A DNA stretch of 64,000 bases from CAVZGO01 sp963774935 (lineage in GTDB: Bacteria; Chloroflexota; Anaerolineae; Anaerolineales; UBA4823): the NCBI GenBank assembly GCA_963774935.1, contig CAVZGO010000001.1, forward strand, positions 248,001 to 312,000. The letters are read 5' to 3'. The position numbers and the translations under genes are program-made. The notes under the pieces were generated by a model. The model did not search any database. It was not told the origin of the DNA and saw only the letters and a list, made by a program, of their open reading frames with translations. Of this stretch, positions 26,749 to 36,437 are shown one piece after another. Within the stretch, counting starts at the first letter, position 1; every line of letters begins with the position of its first letter.

Positions 26749-27990
26749 CTATTCCCACCGCAAGGCTTCAACCGGCTGCAAGCGTGCTGCACGTGTCGCA
26801 GGATAGATGCCGAAAAATAACCCGACTGCCATGGAGAAAACCGTAGCCAAGATGATACTATCCAATCCAACCACTGGAGTAATGGTACTGTTTTGGAATT
26901 GAATTTGACCCATAAGACGGGCAATGCCCCATCCGATTGCCACACCAATTAAGCCCCCCAAAAAGCTTAATACCATAGATTCCACCAGGAATTGCAGCAT
27001 GATATCTTTTCGCCTGGCACCGATCGCCTTACGTAAGCCGATCTCGTGTGTACGCTCGGTCACTGTGGTGAGCATGATATTCATGATCCCAATTCCACCC
27101 ACTGCCAGTGAGATGCCAGCAATACCGCCCAGGAAGAGCGACAGCGTGTCAGCAACTGCAGTAGCAGCATCCAGGCTGGCTTCCTGACTGGTTACTGTGA
27201 AATCATCTGCTCCTTCATAGGTTTCGTGCAGCTCGCGCATCTTGAGTGTTACTTCTTCGACCACGTGATCGACAAGGTCCGCATCGGCAGCTTTAACCGT
27301 GATTTGGCTGATTACACTCGAACCCCGAAAGCGTCCCCCACCCACCAGCCGGTACAGCGCAGTTGAGAGCGGAACAAACACCTGGTCATCCTGGTTCATA
27401 AAGCCTGTTCCGCCTTTGCTTGCCAATACACCGATGACCTTGTACGGTTGCCCATTCAATCGCACCTTTTGCCCAACAACACCGCTGGTGCTGCCAAACA
27501 ATGTCTCGGCAACTGAATTTCCAAGCACGACCACCAGGGATCTTCCATTCTGCTGATCGTCAGAGATGAATTCGCCATCTTCCAGGGTTAATGAGCTCAC
27601 CATCTCATAGCCGGGAGTAACACCCATCAAACGAGTGTTTGTATTTTGACCCGAATATACCACCTGGACAAAGTTCGATGTTTGTGAAGCCACAGCCGCT
27701 ACACCGTCAAGTTCAACGAGGGCGTCCGCATCATCAAGGGTCAGTGTTGCCGCTGATCCTGCCGCGGACCGTACACCACTCTCACTGGTACTGCCAGGAC
27801 TGATATAGATCAGATTGGTGCCCATGCTCTCGATTTGAGATGTGATAGTGGCTTCAGCGCCTCGCCCAATCGAAAGCATAGCGATCACTGCTGCCACACC
27901 GATGACGATTCCGAGCACTGTCAGCATGGAACGCATCTTGTTGGCATTCAAGCTTTCAAGTGCTTCAATGAGGAGTTGGTAAAGATTCAT
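26749..27990 (-). CDS. MacB/FtsX-type ABC permease
   Basis: About 413 residues. An N-terminal helix (MRSMLTVLGIVIGVAAVIAM) is followed by a large extracytoplasmic MacB_PCD domain and three C-terminal helices with the FtsX signature HEIGLRKAIGARRKDIM. The ATG at 27990 is preferred; a GTG at 28002 adds four residues. It overlaps the ATPase gene by 26 bases. With the ATPase and the HlyD-like adaptor this forms a tripartite-style or lipoprotein-type exporter of the MacAB class; no outer-membrane TolC is expected in this lineage. Confidence 0.92.
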   Translation of the reverse strand: MNLYQLLIEALESLNANKMRSMLTVLGIVIGVAAVIAMLSIGRGAEATITSQIESMGTNLIYISPGSTSESGVRSAAGSAATLTLDDADALVELDGVAAVASQTSNFVQVVYSGQNTNTRLMGVTPGYEMVSSLTLEDGEFISDDQQNGRSLVVVLGNSVAETLFGSTSGVVGQKVRLNGQPYKVIGVLASKGGTGFMNQDDQVFVPLSTALYRLVGGGRFRGSSVISQITVKAADADLVDHVVEEVTLKMRELHETYEGADDFTVTSQEASLDAATAVADTLSLFLGGIAGISLAVGGIGIMNIMLTTVTERTHEIGLRKAIGARRKDIMLQFLVESMVLSFLGGLIGVAIGWGIARLMGQIQFQNSTITPVVGLDSIILATVFSMAVGLFFGIYPATRAARLQPVEALRWE

Positions 27991-28675
27991 TTCTGACTTC
28001 ACTTTCGATCAAACCATCACGCAACCGGATTACTCGCTGGGTTCGTGAAGCAATCATAGGATCATGGGTAACAATCACCAGAGTCAGCCCGCGTTCTTTA
28101 TTCAGGCTAAGCAGCAAATTTATAATCTCTTCGCCAGTATGGCTGTCCAGGTTACCTGTCGGCTCATCAGCAAGGACAAGATCCGGCTCATTGATTAACG
28201 CGCGAGCAATGGCTACTCGCTGCTGTTGGCCGCCAGAGAGCTCGGTTGGGCGGTGATTCTTGCGATCAGACAACCCTACTGCGTCCAGAATAGCATCGGA
28301 GTGCTGGTGGGTGTGGTTTTTCTGGTCAGAGCCATTGGCCCCGGCATACATCAGCGGCAATTCCACATTCCTCCGTACGGTCATACGCGGAAGAAGGTTA
28401 AACTGCTGGAAAACAAACCCGATTTTATGATTTCGAAGAGCAGCAAGCTCGTCTTCTTTCATCTCACCAATGTTTGTATCTTCCCACCGGTATGTCCCAC
28501 TCGTGGGCAGGTCCAGACAGCCGAGTACATTCATCAAGGTGCTTTTACCCGAGCCCGACTGTCCCATGATGGCGACCACTTCTCCACGACCGATCCGAAA
28601 TGACACCCCTTGCAATGCATTAACTTCTACGCTGCCCATGTGATAGGTTTTCGTAATTTCAATTACTTCGATCAT
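27965..28675 (-). CDS. MacB/LolD-type ABC ATPase
   Basis: 236 residues with Walker A GQSGSGKST, signature LSGGQQQRVAIARAL and Walker B LVLADEPTGNLD, the LolD/MacB subfamily pattern. It pairs with the FtsX-type permease next to it. Mechanotransmission-type exporters of this class move peptides, lipids or drugs; the substrate here is unknown. Confidence 0.95.
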   Translation of the reverse strand: MIEVIEITKTYHMGSVEVNALQGVSFRIGRGEVVAIMGQSGSGKSTLMNVLGCLDLPTSGTYRWEDTNIGEMKEDELAALRNHKIGFVFQQFNLLPRMTVRRNVELPLMYAGANGSDQKNHTHQHSDAILDAVGLSDRKNHRPTELSGGQQQRVAIARALINEPDLVLADEPTGNLDSHTGEEIINLLLSLNKERGLTLVIVTHDPMIASRTQRVIRLRDGLIESEVRNESLPTPH

Positions 28676-28690
28676 CTCCAGACTCCTTTT

Positions 28691-29173
28691 TCAGGGTTTT
28701 TGAGCGTCTGGTTCTGTTTGATCATTGTTAACGATCGTGATTTGTACAGCAGTTATATTCCCATCCTCGTCTGGCTGACCGGCAACCATAATCCGCATTC
28801 CAGGCTGCAGCTCGGAAATCTCCGTCATTACGGATTTAATGATCTGCGTCGCATCCGTTAAATTTACAGTCGTAACATCCTGTGCCGTGCTAATGGTCAG
28901 GGTATCACCATCAATCTCTTTAATCTGCCCAATGATCCCCGCACCCCTGAAAGCCTGGCCTGCCTGCGTTCCATCTCCCAGATTTCCTCCGCCTTGTGTA
29001 CCCTGTGCGAAAGATGGAGGTTGACCACCAGCAAAAGGACCACGCATTGTTTCGAAATTGGCACGCGCCTGGTCTGCTTTGTTTGATTGGTAGGTCATTC
29101 CGCCCCAGAAGCTTCCGGCTGCTACTGCAGCCATTAACACGACTGCTCCAATAATCCATACCCACTTTTTCAT
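28691..29173 (-). CDS. DUF5666-like membrane-anchored protein in efflux operon
   Basis: 160 residues: an N-terminal transmembrane helix (MKKWVWIIGAVVLMAAVAAG), a Gly/Gln-rich linker, then a small beta-barrel-like domain (IGQIKEIDGDTLTIS ... QPGMRIMVAG ... ITAVQITIV) of the DUF5666 type. The ATG at 29173 is used because GGAGGA precedes it and the helix follows at once. It lies between the adaptor and the ATPase genes, so it is probably an accessory of the exporter. Confidence 0.75.
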   Translation of the reverse strand: MKKWVWIIGAVVLMAAVAAGSFWGGMTYQSNKADQARANFETMRGPFAGGQPPSFAQGTQGGGNLGDGTQAGQAFRGAGIIGQIKEIDGDTLTISTAQDVTTVNLTDATQIIKSVMTEISELQPGMRIMVAGQPDEDGNITAVQITIVNNDQTEPDAQKP

Positions 29174-29246
29174 AGTTCCTCCAATTCTTCTCTCGTAAAC
29201 ACCTTGATTATGCATATAGAATTGAACATTTCTGCATAAGGGAATC

Positions 29247-30869
29247 TCATGGTGGTCCGCCTGCCCCAGCTTCTACTTCGATGATCATGCCCCCACCAGG
29301 CATAAATTCGCTGCGCGCATTATTCTGAGTTGTAGCGGATGAATTAGAGCTGGAAGTTTTGATGACCACGACATCGCCTTCCTGCAACTGACTGCTGGTG
29401 ATCTCGCTCATCGTATCCCCAACCAGCCCAACGGTTACTGGCACAGTGATCTGTTCCCCTTCAAACAAAACCACTACTGATTGCTGCCCGTTGCTCGTGC
29501 GAATTGCTTTATTGGGTACCTGCATAATGTCATCACGCTGTTCGAGGACAATCGTCACCGAAGCTGTCATCCCAGGTAGCACATCTTCATCTGCATCTGT
29601 AACCCGCACAGTCGCCGGATAATTTACCACTCCCTGGGAGTTGGTGCCGATCATTCCAATTTCAGATAACTCACCGGTATATTGTTTATCCGCGATAGCA
29701 TCAAATTCCAATGTAGCCTTTTGGCCGACGCTCAAACTGGCAAGATCGACTTCGGAAATCTGAATATCAATATAAATGGAAGAGAGGTCGTCGATGCGAA
29801 AAGCAGCATCTCCAGCGGAGACCAGGTCTCCTGTGCTGACATCAACCTTTGTGATCGTCCCGGCAAAAGGTGCAAGCAGGTAAGCATCATTCAATTCTGC
29901 CTGTGCAGCGTCAATATCTGCCTGAGCTGCAGCCAGATCCGCTTCACTCGGCCCATCTTTCACGCGCTCCCATTCTCTTTGTGCATCAGCCAGGCTTGCT
30001 TCTGCCATAGCGATTACCGCTGAACTGGAGCCATCTTTCAAATTCTCCCAGTCTGCCTGGGCTTTCTCCAGATTCGCCTGTGCAACGGCAAGCTCACCAT
30101 CGGCATGGGCAATATCACTCGGAGTATAGTCAAGGATATACCAGTTATAGGTTGCCAGCGCCTGGTCCATCCGCTGCTTTGCCGCCAACAGGTTCGTTAA
30201 TGCACGCGCCCGCTCCGGGTCAGTGAGATTACGCTTTTTAAGTTTGTTGTAGACAGACAGAGCTTCCTTGTATACTTTTTTTGCCAGCAAATAGTCGGTC
30301 TGGGCTTTTTCGATCACTAACGGATCGGTCGAGTGCGGGTAGCTCATGTAATTCCGAGTCCGCTGAGCATCTGTCAGGGCTATTTGTGCATTTGCGAGAG
30401 CCAACTGTGCCTGGCTGCTCTCCTCTGACGCGGTCACCTTCAAGCTGGCTAATGTAGCCTGGGCTTCTTCCAGCGCCTGTAATGCTTGGGCTTGCTGGAG
30501 GGTGGAATTCTGCAAATCATCGAAGGCTTGCTCGGCAGTGGCGAGTTTCTGGCGGGCGTTGATCATATCTGCAGATATGGTTTGCGGATCCAATGCAGCT
30601 AACTGCTGGTCCGCTTTTACCAGATCCCCTTGTTTCAGGGCAACCTCGCCCACTTTACCCTCAGCGTCCCATGTGATTGTGGCACTTTGTCCAGAACGGG
30701 CAGTACCCGATGAGCTAAGCGTTGTCGCGAGCGCTCCGCGCTGTACAGATGCTGTTTGCAACTCACTTGTAGCACTTGCTTGCTTTCCAGCAATCACCCG
30801 GTAAGCAAAGTAGCCAGCTGCCATGAAAACGATTACCGCTCCAATGATTAAAAGAGTTTTCTTATTCAC
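29247..30869 (-). CDS. HlyD/MacA-type efflux adaptor with long coiled coil
   Basis: 540 residues. N-terminal membrane anchor (TLLIIGAVIVFMAAGYFAY), a split lipoyl/barrel-sandwich half (GKVGEVALKQGDLVKADQQL), a very long Ala/Gln/Glu-rich coiled coil (about residues 105-320), the second half (LLAPFAGTITKVDVSTGDLV), a beta barrel and a C-terminal membrane-proximal domain. The GTG start has GGAGG six bases upstream. First gene of the four-gene exporter operon and divergent from a two-component system, which probably controls it (inference). Confidence 0.9.
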   Translation of the reverse strand: MNKKTLLIIGAVIVFMAAGYFAYRVIAGKQASATSELQTASVQRGALATTLSSSGTARSGQSATITWDAEGKVGEVALKQGDLVKADQQLAALDPQTISADMINARQKLATAEQAFDDLQNSTLQQAQALQALEEAQATLASLKVTASEESSQAQLALANAQIALTDAQRTRNYMSYPHSTDPLVIEKAQTDYLLAKKVYKEALSVYNKLKKRNLTDPERARALTNLLAAKQRMDQALATYNWYILDYTPSDIAHADGELAVAQANLEKAQADWENLKDGSSSAVIAMAEASLADAQREWERVKDGPSEADLAAAQADIDAAQAELNDAYLLAPFAGTITKVDVSTGDLVSAGDAAFRIDDLSSIYIDIQISEVDLASLSVGQKATLEFDAIADKQYTGELSEIGMIGTNSQGVVNYPATVRVTDADEDVLPGMTASVTIVLEQRDDIMQVPNKAIRTSNGQQSVVVLFEGEQITVPVTVGLVGDTMSEITSSQLQEGDVVVIKTSSSNSSATTQNNARSEFMPGGGMIIEVEAGAGGPP

Positions 30870-31033
30870 TTCTTACCTCCGTTTCTGAATTCTGTTATAT
30901 TCTACAAACTAATACTGTGAGAATACAAAGAGAAGGCTGTTAAATTGCTGAGAGATAGATTATGGGTTTATTTTCACAGGATTTTCTCAGCGATGCAGGG
31001 TATTATTTTTATTGAACAGGCGAGTGCTAGCCG

Positions 31034-31052
31034 AACATCATAAATAGATGTT
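31034..31052. promoter_or_regulatory. Inverted repeat in the efflux/two-component divergent region
   Basis: AACATC-N7-GATGTT (31034-31039 and 31047-31052), 27 bases before the response regulator gene. A second pair, GCTGAGA/TCTCAGC, lies about 30947-30991. Both are candidate operator sites in the 209-base divergent interval. OmpR-type regulators usually bind direct repeats, so the link is weak. Confidence 0.3.
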
Positions 31053-31078
31053 ATTATCTGATTGGGAAAATTCATTAA

Positions 31079-31756
31079 ATGCCAACCGTATTGATTGTCG
31101 ATGATGATCAAAAATTATTAAAGATGCTGCAGCGCACCCTGGTTTATGAGGGATTAAATGTAGTAACCGCCAGTAATGGCCAGGAAGCCCTCTCCCATGT
31201 GGCTGTATCGCAGCCGGATATCATCATCCTGGATTGGCTGATGCCCAAGATGGACGGGTTGGCGGTTGCGCAGCGTTTGCGCGAAGAAAATAACCAGGCT
31301 TATATCCTTATGCTCACTGCCCGTGATGCACTGGAAAATCGCGTCGAAGGTCTTGAGGGTGGGGTCGATGACTACCTGGTAAAACCTTTTGCACCTGCAG
31401 AGCTGGTAGCGCGCATCCACGCGATGCTGCGGCGTTTAAGGAACAAGCCAGGACAGCAGCCGTTGGAATTTGCCGGTTTAAATCTCGATCCGATAGCCCA
31501 TGAAGCCAGGTTGGATGCTACCACTCTGGACCTTACACCCACAGAGTTCGAGTTGTTGTATTACTTCATGCGACATCCGCGCCAGGTGCTGGAACGCTCC
31601 CAAATATTAAACACAGTTTGGGGCTATGATTTTGGTGGTGATGATAATGTACTGGAAGTATACGTTGGATACCTGCGCAAGAAATTAGAAGCCGATAGTC
31701 ATTCACGTCTGATACATACTGTTCGCGGTATTGGATACGTATTACGAGCTGAATGA
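31079..31756 (+). CDS. OmpR-family response regulator
   Basis: 225 residues. Receiver domain with the acidic pair VDDD, phosphoacceptor Asp52 in IIILDWLMPKMDG, and Lys in YLVKPFAP. C-terminal winged-helix domain ending RTVRGIGYVLR-type (HTVRGIGYVLRAE). It overlaps the sensor kinase gene (GAATGATG), so the pair is co-translated. Divergent from the exporter operon, its likely target. Confidence 0.96.
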   Translation: MPTVLIVDDDQKLLKMLQRTLVYEGLNVVTASNGQEALSHVAVSQPDIIILDWLMPKMDGLAVAQRLREENNQAYILMLTARDALENRVEGLEGGVDDYLVKPFAPAELVARIHAMLRRLRNKPGQQPLEFAGLNLDPIAHEARLDATTLDLTPTEFELLYYFMRHPRQVLERSQILNTVWGYDFGGDDNVLEVYVGYLRKKLEADSHSRLIHTVRGIGYVLRAE

Positions 31757-33189
31757 TGTCAATACGCCTACGCTTGTCATTAATATATACCGCCATCCTG
31801 GCTGTGACCCTGGTTATCTTTGGCATAGCGCTATACACCGTTCAAGCGCGATATACCCTTGACGCACTCAAGCAAGATTTGAGTCGCAGTGGTAATAACC
31901 TGGCGCAGTCTATATTATGGATGCAAACCCATTCTCCTCAAATTGAAACGGGAGCACAACTGCAGCCACCGCCCCCAAGACCACTCGAACAGCTATCTGG
32001 TAATCAAGCCTTTCAAGAATTGCGTGAGCGGGAGATTGTGCGTGTGATCGACACATCAGGTGCTTTGATTGCCAGCCCTTTCAGTGGCGCGCGGAGCGCT
32101 CTCCCAATCAGCACTGAGGGGTTTACCTTCTTAATGGGCGATCGAATCTGGTGGGAAATAGCCTACTCAAATGATGAACGCCTGTTGATCTATAACCGAC
32201 CAGTCACCGCAGATGGGGAAGTAATATTTATCGTCCAGGTCGCCCGGTCACTCACTGAGCGAGATCGTTCCTTGGATGCTCTCGCCCGAACACTGATGAT
32301 TGCTGGTTTTATTTCAATTGCTGCTGCTTTCGGAATAGGGTTTATGATCGCAGGAACGTCGTTGCGTCCAATCCACCGCATCACGCAGACCGCCCAGGAG
32401 ATTGGTAAAGAGAGTGACTTCACTCATCGGGTAGATTACCATGGCGCAAATGATGAAGTCGGCGAGCTGGCAACAACGTTTAACCAGATGCTCGCCCGTT
32501 TACAGGACGCTTACGATAAGGTCAGCCGATCATTAAAAATGCAGCAAGATTTCGTTGCTGACGTTTCGCATGAGCTACGCACACCATTGACCACAGTACG
32601 CGGAAATCTGGACCTGCTTCGCCGTGATCCACCGATTCCGCCCGAAGAACAATCGGACGTGCTCACCGATATGGTTGATGAAAGCGATCGACTGATCCGT
32701 CTGGTGAACGATTTACTTATCCTGGCGCGGGCAGATGCTGGAAGAAATCTTTTACAAGAACCGGTAGAATTGCAACCCTTGATTAATGAAACATGCCGGC
32801 TTGGTCGTCAGCTCGACCCTGAGCGAGAGATTCTGGAAATGTCACAAGAGTTAACTGTGCTAGCAGATCGGGATGCACTCAAGCAAGTACTGCTAATCTT
32901 GTTAGATAATGCGCTGAAACATACCCAAGGGACAATCACAATCGCAACGGAGCAGGTCAATGGGGAAATATGCATCAGCGTCAGCGATAATGGTCCTGGT
33001 ATTCCCGAAGATGTGCTTCCCTATGTTTTTGACCGATTCATCCGCGGGGACACTGAGAAAGCAGTGCCCGGATTTGGGCTCGGACTGCCGATTGCCAAGG
33101 CGCTCACGGAGGGACAGGGTGGGAGAATTAGCATCGAAAGCGAAATCAGTAGGGGAAGTTCCGTAAAGGTTTCCTTCCCGCAACCGTAA
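31753..33189 (+). CDS. Sensor histidine kinase
   Basis: 478 residues: TM1 at about 7-30, a sensor region of about 140 residues outside the membrane, TM2 at about 181-200, HAMP (about 201-255), HisKA with phospho-His273 in VSHELRTPLT, then HATPase_c (LLDNALKHT, SDNGPGIP, GFGLGLPIAKAL). The extracytoplasmic part shows no named domain. Partner of the response regulator just upstream. Confidence 0.95.
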   Translation: MMSIRLRLSLIYTAILAVTLVIFGIALYTVQARYTLDALKQDLSRSGNNLAQSILWMQTHSPQIETGAQLQPPPPRPLEQLSGNQAFQELREREIVRVIDTSGALIASPFSGARSALPISTEGFTFLMGDRIWWEIAYSNDERLLIYNRPVTADGEVIFIVQVARSLTERDRSLDALARTLMIAGFISIAAAFGIGFMIAGTSLRPIHRITQTAQEIGKESDFTHRVDYHGANDEVGELATTFNQMLARLQDAYDKVSRSLKMQQDFVADVSHELRTPLTTVRGNLDLLRRDPPIPPEEQSDVLTDMVDESDRLIRLVNDLLILARADAGRNLLQEPVELQPLINETCRLGRQLDPEREILEMSQELTVLADRDALKQVLLILLDNALKHTQGTITIATEQVNGEICISVSDNGPGIPEDVLPYVFDRFIRGDTEKAVPGFGLGLPIAKALTEGQGGRISIESEISRGSSVKVSFPQP

Positions 33190-33486
33190 ATACCTGTTAT
33201 TAGAAATTTCTTATACGATCACTTACGGACAAATCGACAGCTTATCTCATGAAACAGGCAGTCGCCTGCCTGGATTCGTATTAAATCACAGTTAAAATCA
33301 ATTATAATTACCCGTCAATAACCTCTGATCAAGGATAAGGTCCTGGTTATTGGCAAGAATTTTGTCGTGCGGAAAATCCATCTAGAAAACAAATTAAAGA
33401 AAGGAGATGTGACCATCAAGAATAATTCAACATTGACCATACCATCAGAACAGAACCATAACAAAATTTTCTCAGGAGGAAGAAGG
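33190..33486 (+). promoter_or_regulatory. Promoter and structured leader of the peptide transporter operon
   Basis: A 297-base interval. A 7-bp hairpin CAGGCAG-TCGC-CTGCCTG (33255-33272) may end the two-component transcript. A TATAAT (33303-33308) follows. The predicted RNA then starts almost at an 8-bp inverted repeat CAATAACC/GGTTATTG (33316-33323 with 33346-33353), leaving a leader of about 170 bases before the strong SD AGGAGG. No known riboswitch motif was recognised. Confidence 0.45.
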
Positions 33487-35277
33487 ATGAAAAACAAAAC
33501 CTTGTATACGCTATTAGCGTTGGTCATGGTATTTAGCATGATCCTCGCTGCCTGCGCTCAGACGGCTACAGAAGCTCCAGCCGAGCAGCCAGCAGAAACC
33601 GAAGCCGCGGCACCCGCAGAAACCGAAGCTGTAGCACCCGCAGAAACCGAAGCGCCAGCTGAAGAAGCTCCGGCTGAAGAAGCTCCGGCCACAAAGACAT
33701 TTATCTATGGCCGCGGCGTTGACTCAGTCGGTCTGGACCTGGCCATCGTCACCGATGGTGATTCCACCCGCGTTGCAGGCCAGATCCTGGAGTCGCTGTA
33801 CACCTTCGCGCCGGGCACCACCGAACCAGTGCCTGCCTTGGCTGAAGAGTGCACCGCAAACGAAACCGCCACCGAATGGACCTGCAAACTACGCCAGGGC
33901 GTCAAGTTCCATGATGGCACCGATTTCAATGCGGATGCTGTATTGTTCAACTTCAATCGCTGGAAGAACACCACCGATCCGTTCCACTTCGCCGAACAGG
34001 TCTTTGAGTACTACGAGGCTATGTGGGGTGGTTTCGATGATGCCAGTACGATTACCGCTATCGATAAGCTCGACGATTACACTGTCAAATTCACGCTGAG
34101 CACACCGCTGGCGCCCTTCCTGGCTAACCTGGCGATGGATTTCTTTGCCATCTCCAGCCCGACTGCGATCCAGGCTAGCGGACAGGATTATGGTACTCCC
34201 AGTGTAGGTGCAGTGGGCACCGGACCATTCGTCTTCAAGGAATGGGTTGAAGGCGACCACATTACCGTTACAGCCAATGAGAATTGGTGGGGCGGTCGCG
34301 CCAAAGTCGACGAGGTTATCTGGCGTGTCATCCCAGATGCATCGGCTCGCTACCTGGCTCTCAAAGCCGGCGATATCCACGCAATGGAGCAGGCTACATC
34401 TGAAGACTTAGCATCAGCACAAGCCGATAGTAGCATGCAGGTCATGTTCAAACCGCCGTTGAATACCGTTTATCTGGCTTTCAACTACAAAATCGTGGAG
34501 CTTCAGGATCCTAAGGTTCGTGAAGCAATCGCCCACGCTATCAACAAGCCAGCACTCGCCGAGGCATTCTGGGGCGCATCCGGACAGGTTGCCAAGACAC
34601 TGGTGCCTGCATCCATGTGGGGCTTTAACGATGCTATTGAAGATTTCGCTTACGATCCAGAGCTCTCCAAGCAGCTCCTGGCTGATGCCGGTTTCCCGGA
34701 TGGGCTGAGCGAGATGACCATTGCCGAGGATATCCTGGACGCTGAAGGCAACGTAGTCTTCAAAGCTGGAGACAAGATGCCTCTGCGCTTCAACTATATC
34801 CCCGCGGACCGCTTCTATATCTCTGGCCCCAAGCAGGTTGCCGAAGCGATGGCTGCTGATCTGGCGAAAGCTGGCATCACGGTTGAGCTGTTCACCCCTG
34901 GCGACTGGCCGACCTACCTTGGAGAACGCCGTGAAGGCAAGCTGGTGGGTCTGTACATGTTGGGTTGGGGCGGCGATAATGGCGACCCCGACAACTTCAC
35001 CGGCTACTTCTTCAGCGGTGGTGCCGAGCCGATCAATCGCGAAGGCTGGTATCAGAACGCGGCTCTTGCTGAACTGCTTCAGAAGGCTGTGACCATCCCG
35101 AGCCAGGCTGAGCGCGAGCCCATGTACCAGGAAGCTGACCAGATGCTGCACGATGATGTTGCTCGCATTTGGCTGGTTCACCAGGCAACTCCGATCCTAC
35201 TGCTGAGCACGGTCAGTGGCTACCAGCCACAGGCTGTGGACGCTGATAACTACTACATGGTAGAGATCGCCGAGTAG
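33487..35277 (+). CDS. Peptide/nickel ABC transporter substrate-binding lipoprotein
   Basis: 596 residues from the ATG at 33487 (AGGAGGAAGAAGG upstream). Lipoprotein signal ending LAAC, then a repetitive linker of PAETEA and EEAPA units (about residues 25-65), then an SBP_bac_5 fold (FHDGTDFNADAVLFNFNRW, VGTGPFVF, NPDNF-like GDPDNFTGYFFS). It captures oligopeptides or similar solutes outside the membrane for the two permeases and ATPases that follow. High codon regularity suggests strong expression. Confidence 0.95.
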   Translation: MKNKTLYTLLALVMVFSMILAACAQTATEAPAEQPAETEAAAPAETEAVAPAETEAPAEEAPAEEAPATKTFIYGRGVDSVGLDLAIVTDGDSTRVAGQILESLYTFAPGTTEPVPALAEECTANETATEWTCKLRQGVKFHDGTDFNADAVLFNFNRWKNTTDPFHFAEQVFEYYEAMWGGFDDASTITAIDKLDDYTVKFTLSTPLAPFLANLAMDFFAISSPTAIQASGQDYGTPSVGAVGTGPFVFKEWVEGDHITVTANENWWGGRAKVDEVIWRVIPDASARYLALKAGDIHAMEQATSEDLASAQADSSMQVMFKPPLNTVYLAFNYKIVELQDPKVREAIAHAINKPALAEAFWGASGQVAKTLVPASMWGFNDAIEDFAYDPELSKQLLADAGFPDGLSEMTIAEDILDAEGNVVFKAGDKMPLRFNYIPADRFYISGPKQVAEAMAADLAKAGITVELFTPGDWPTYLGERREGKLVGLYMLGWGGDNGDPDNFTGYFFSGGAEPINREGWYQNAALAELLQKAVTIPSQAEREPMYQEADQMLHDDVARIWLVHQATPILLLSTVSGYQPQAVDADNYYMVEIAE

Positions 35278-35379
35278 CAGATAATTTCTCACCCCTCCTG
35301 ATCCACAGGAGGCCAGACTGGTAGCGCAGGGGGGTGGATTATATCCATCTCCCTGCGTTCATTTCCAGGAGAAGCCGCC

Positions 35380-36432
35380 TTGACACGTTACATCCTTCGC
35401 CGACTGCTCACCCTCATCCCCACTTTGCTGGGGGTGACTTTCGTCATCTTCATGTTTCAACGCCTGATTCCAGGGGATCCAGCTATAGCAATGCTGGGCG
35501 AGCACGCCACTGAAGAAAATGTTATCCGCATACGCGAACAATTCGGGCTGAACCGCCCATTGTTCTTGGACCGGGAGGCTCTGGCAGAAGGCGATTTTAG
35601 GGGCTTTGTCGACACGCAATATTTACGTTACCTGGGACGACTAGCCAAGCTTGACCTGGGTAGCTCAATCCATCGCCGAATTCCGGTATTGGAGACCTTA
35701 AAAGAACGTTTCCCAGCTACGATTGAACTGGCGATGCTGGCGATGCTTATTGCTACACTGGTCGGTATTCCAGCAGGAATCATTTCCGCATCCCGGCGCG
35801 GCTCGATGATGGACAGCTCGACGATGGTGGGCTCGCTGATTGGCGTATCGATCCCCATTTTCTGGCTGGGGTTGATGGAAATCATGCTTTTTGCAGTGAT
35901 CTTGAACTGGCTGCCAACCGGCGGCCGGTTATCCACGAATATTGAAGTGGAGTCCATCACCAACCTGGTACTGGTGGACAGCCTGATCACTGGTAATTTT
36001 GTTGCTTTTTCGGATGCTTTACAACACATTATCTTACCCGCCCTGGCATTATGTACCATCCCTATGGCAATTATCGCCCGTATGACTCGCTCCAGCATGC
36101 TCGATGTGCTACAGGAAGATTATATTCGCACAGCCCATGCGAAAGGACTATCAGAGCAAGTTGTCCTGTACCGTCATGCCCTGAAAAATGCGTTTCTTCC
36201 TGTGATCACGATTATTGGTATCCAGGCAGGTACTCTTTTGGCTGGTGCGCTGCTCACGGAGACTATTTTCTCCTGGCCTGGCATTGGAAAATGGGTTTAT
36301 GATGGCATCTTGGGACGTGATTACCCCATCGTCCAGGGGGGTACCTTGTTAATCGCAGTCATTTTTGTGGTATTCAGCCTGCTGGTTGACATTTCTTATG
36401 CTTTCCTGGATCCGCGTATCAAATATGATTAA
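35380..36432 (+). CDS. ABC transporter permease, DppB type
   Basis: 350-residue inner-membrane permease: MTRYILRRLLTLIPTLLGVT start, then six helices and the EAA-type loop (RTAHAKGLSEQVVLYRHALKNA). TTG is the start codon; AGGAGA lies seven bases before it and no ATG or GTG is available nearby. First permease of the peptide importer. Confidence 0.94.
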   Translation: MTRYILRRLLTLIPTLLGVTFVIFMFQRLIPGDPAIAMLGEHATEENVIRIREQFGLNRPLFLDREALAEGDFRGFVDTQYLRYLGRLAKLDLGSSIHRRIPVLETLKERFPATIELAMLAMLIATLVGIPAGIISASRRGSMMDSSTMVGSLIGVSIPIFWLGLMEIMLFAVILNWLPTGGRLSTNIEVESITNLVLVDSLITGNFVAFSDALQHIILPALALCTIPMAIIARMTRSSMLDVLQEDYIRTAHAKGLSEQVVLYRHALKNAFLPVITIIGIQAGTLLAGALLTETIFSWPGIGKWVYDGILGRDYPIVQGGTLLIAVIFVVFSLLVDISYAFLDPRIKYD

Positions 36433-36437
36433 CAAGA

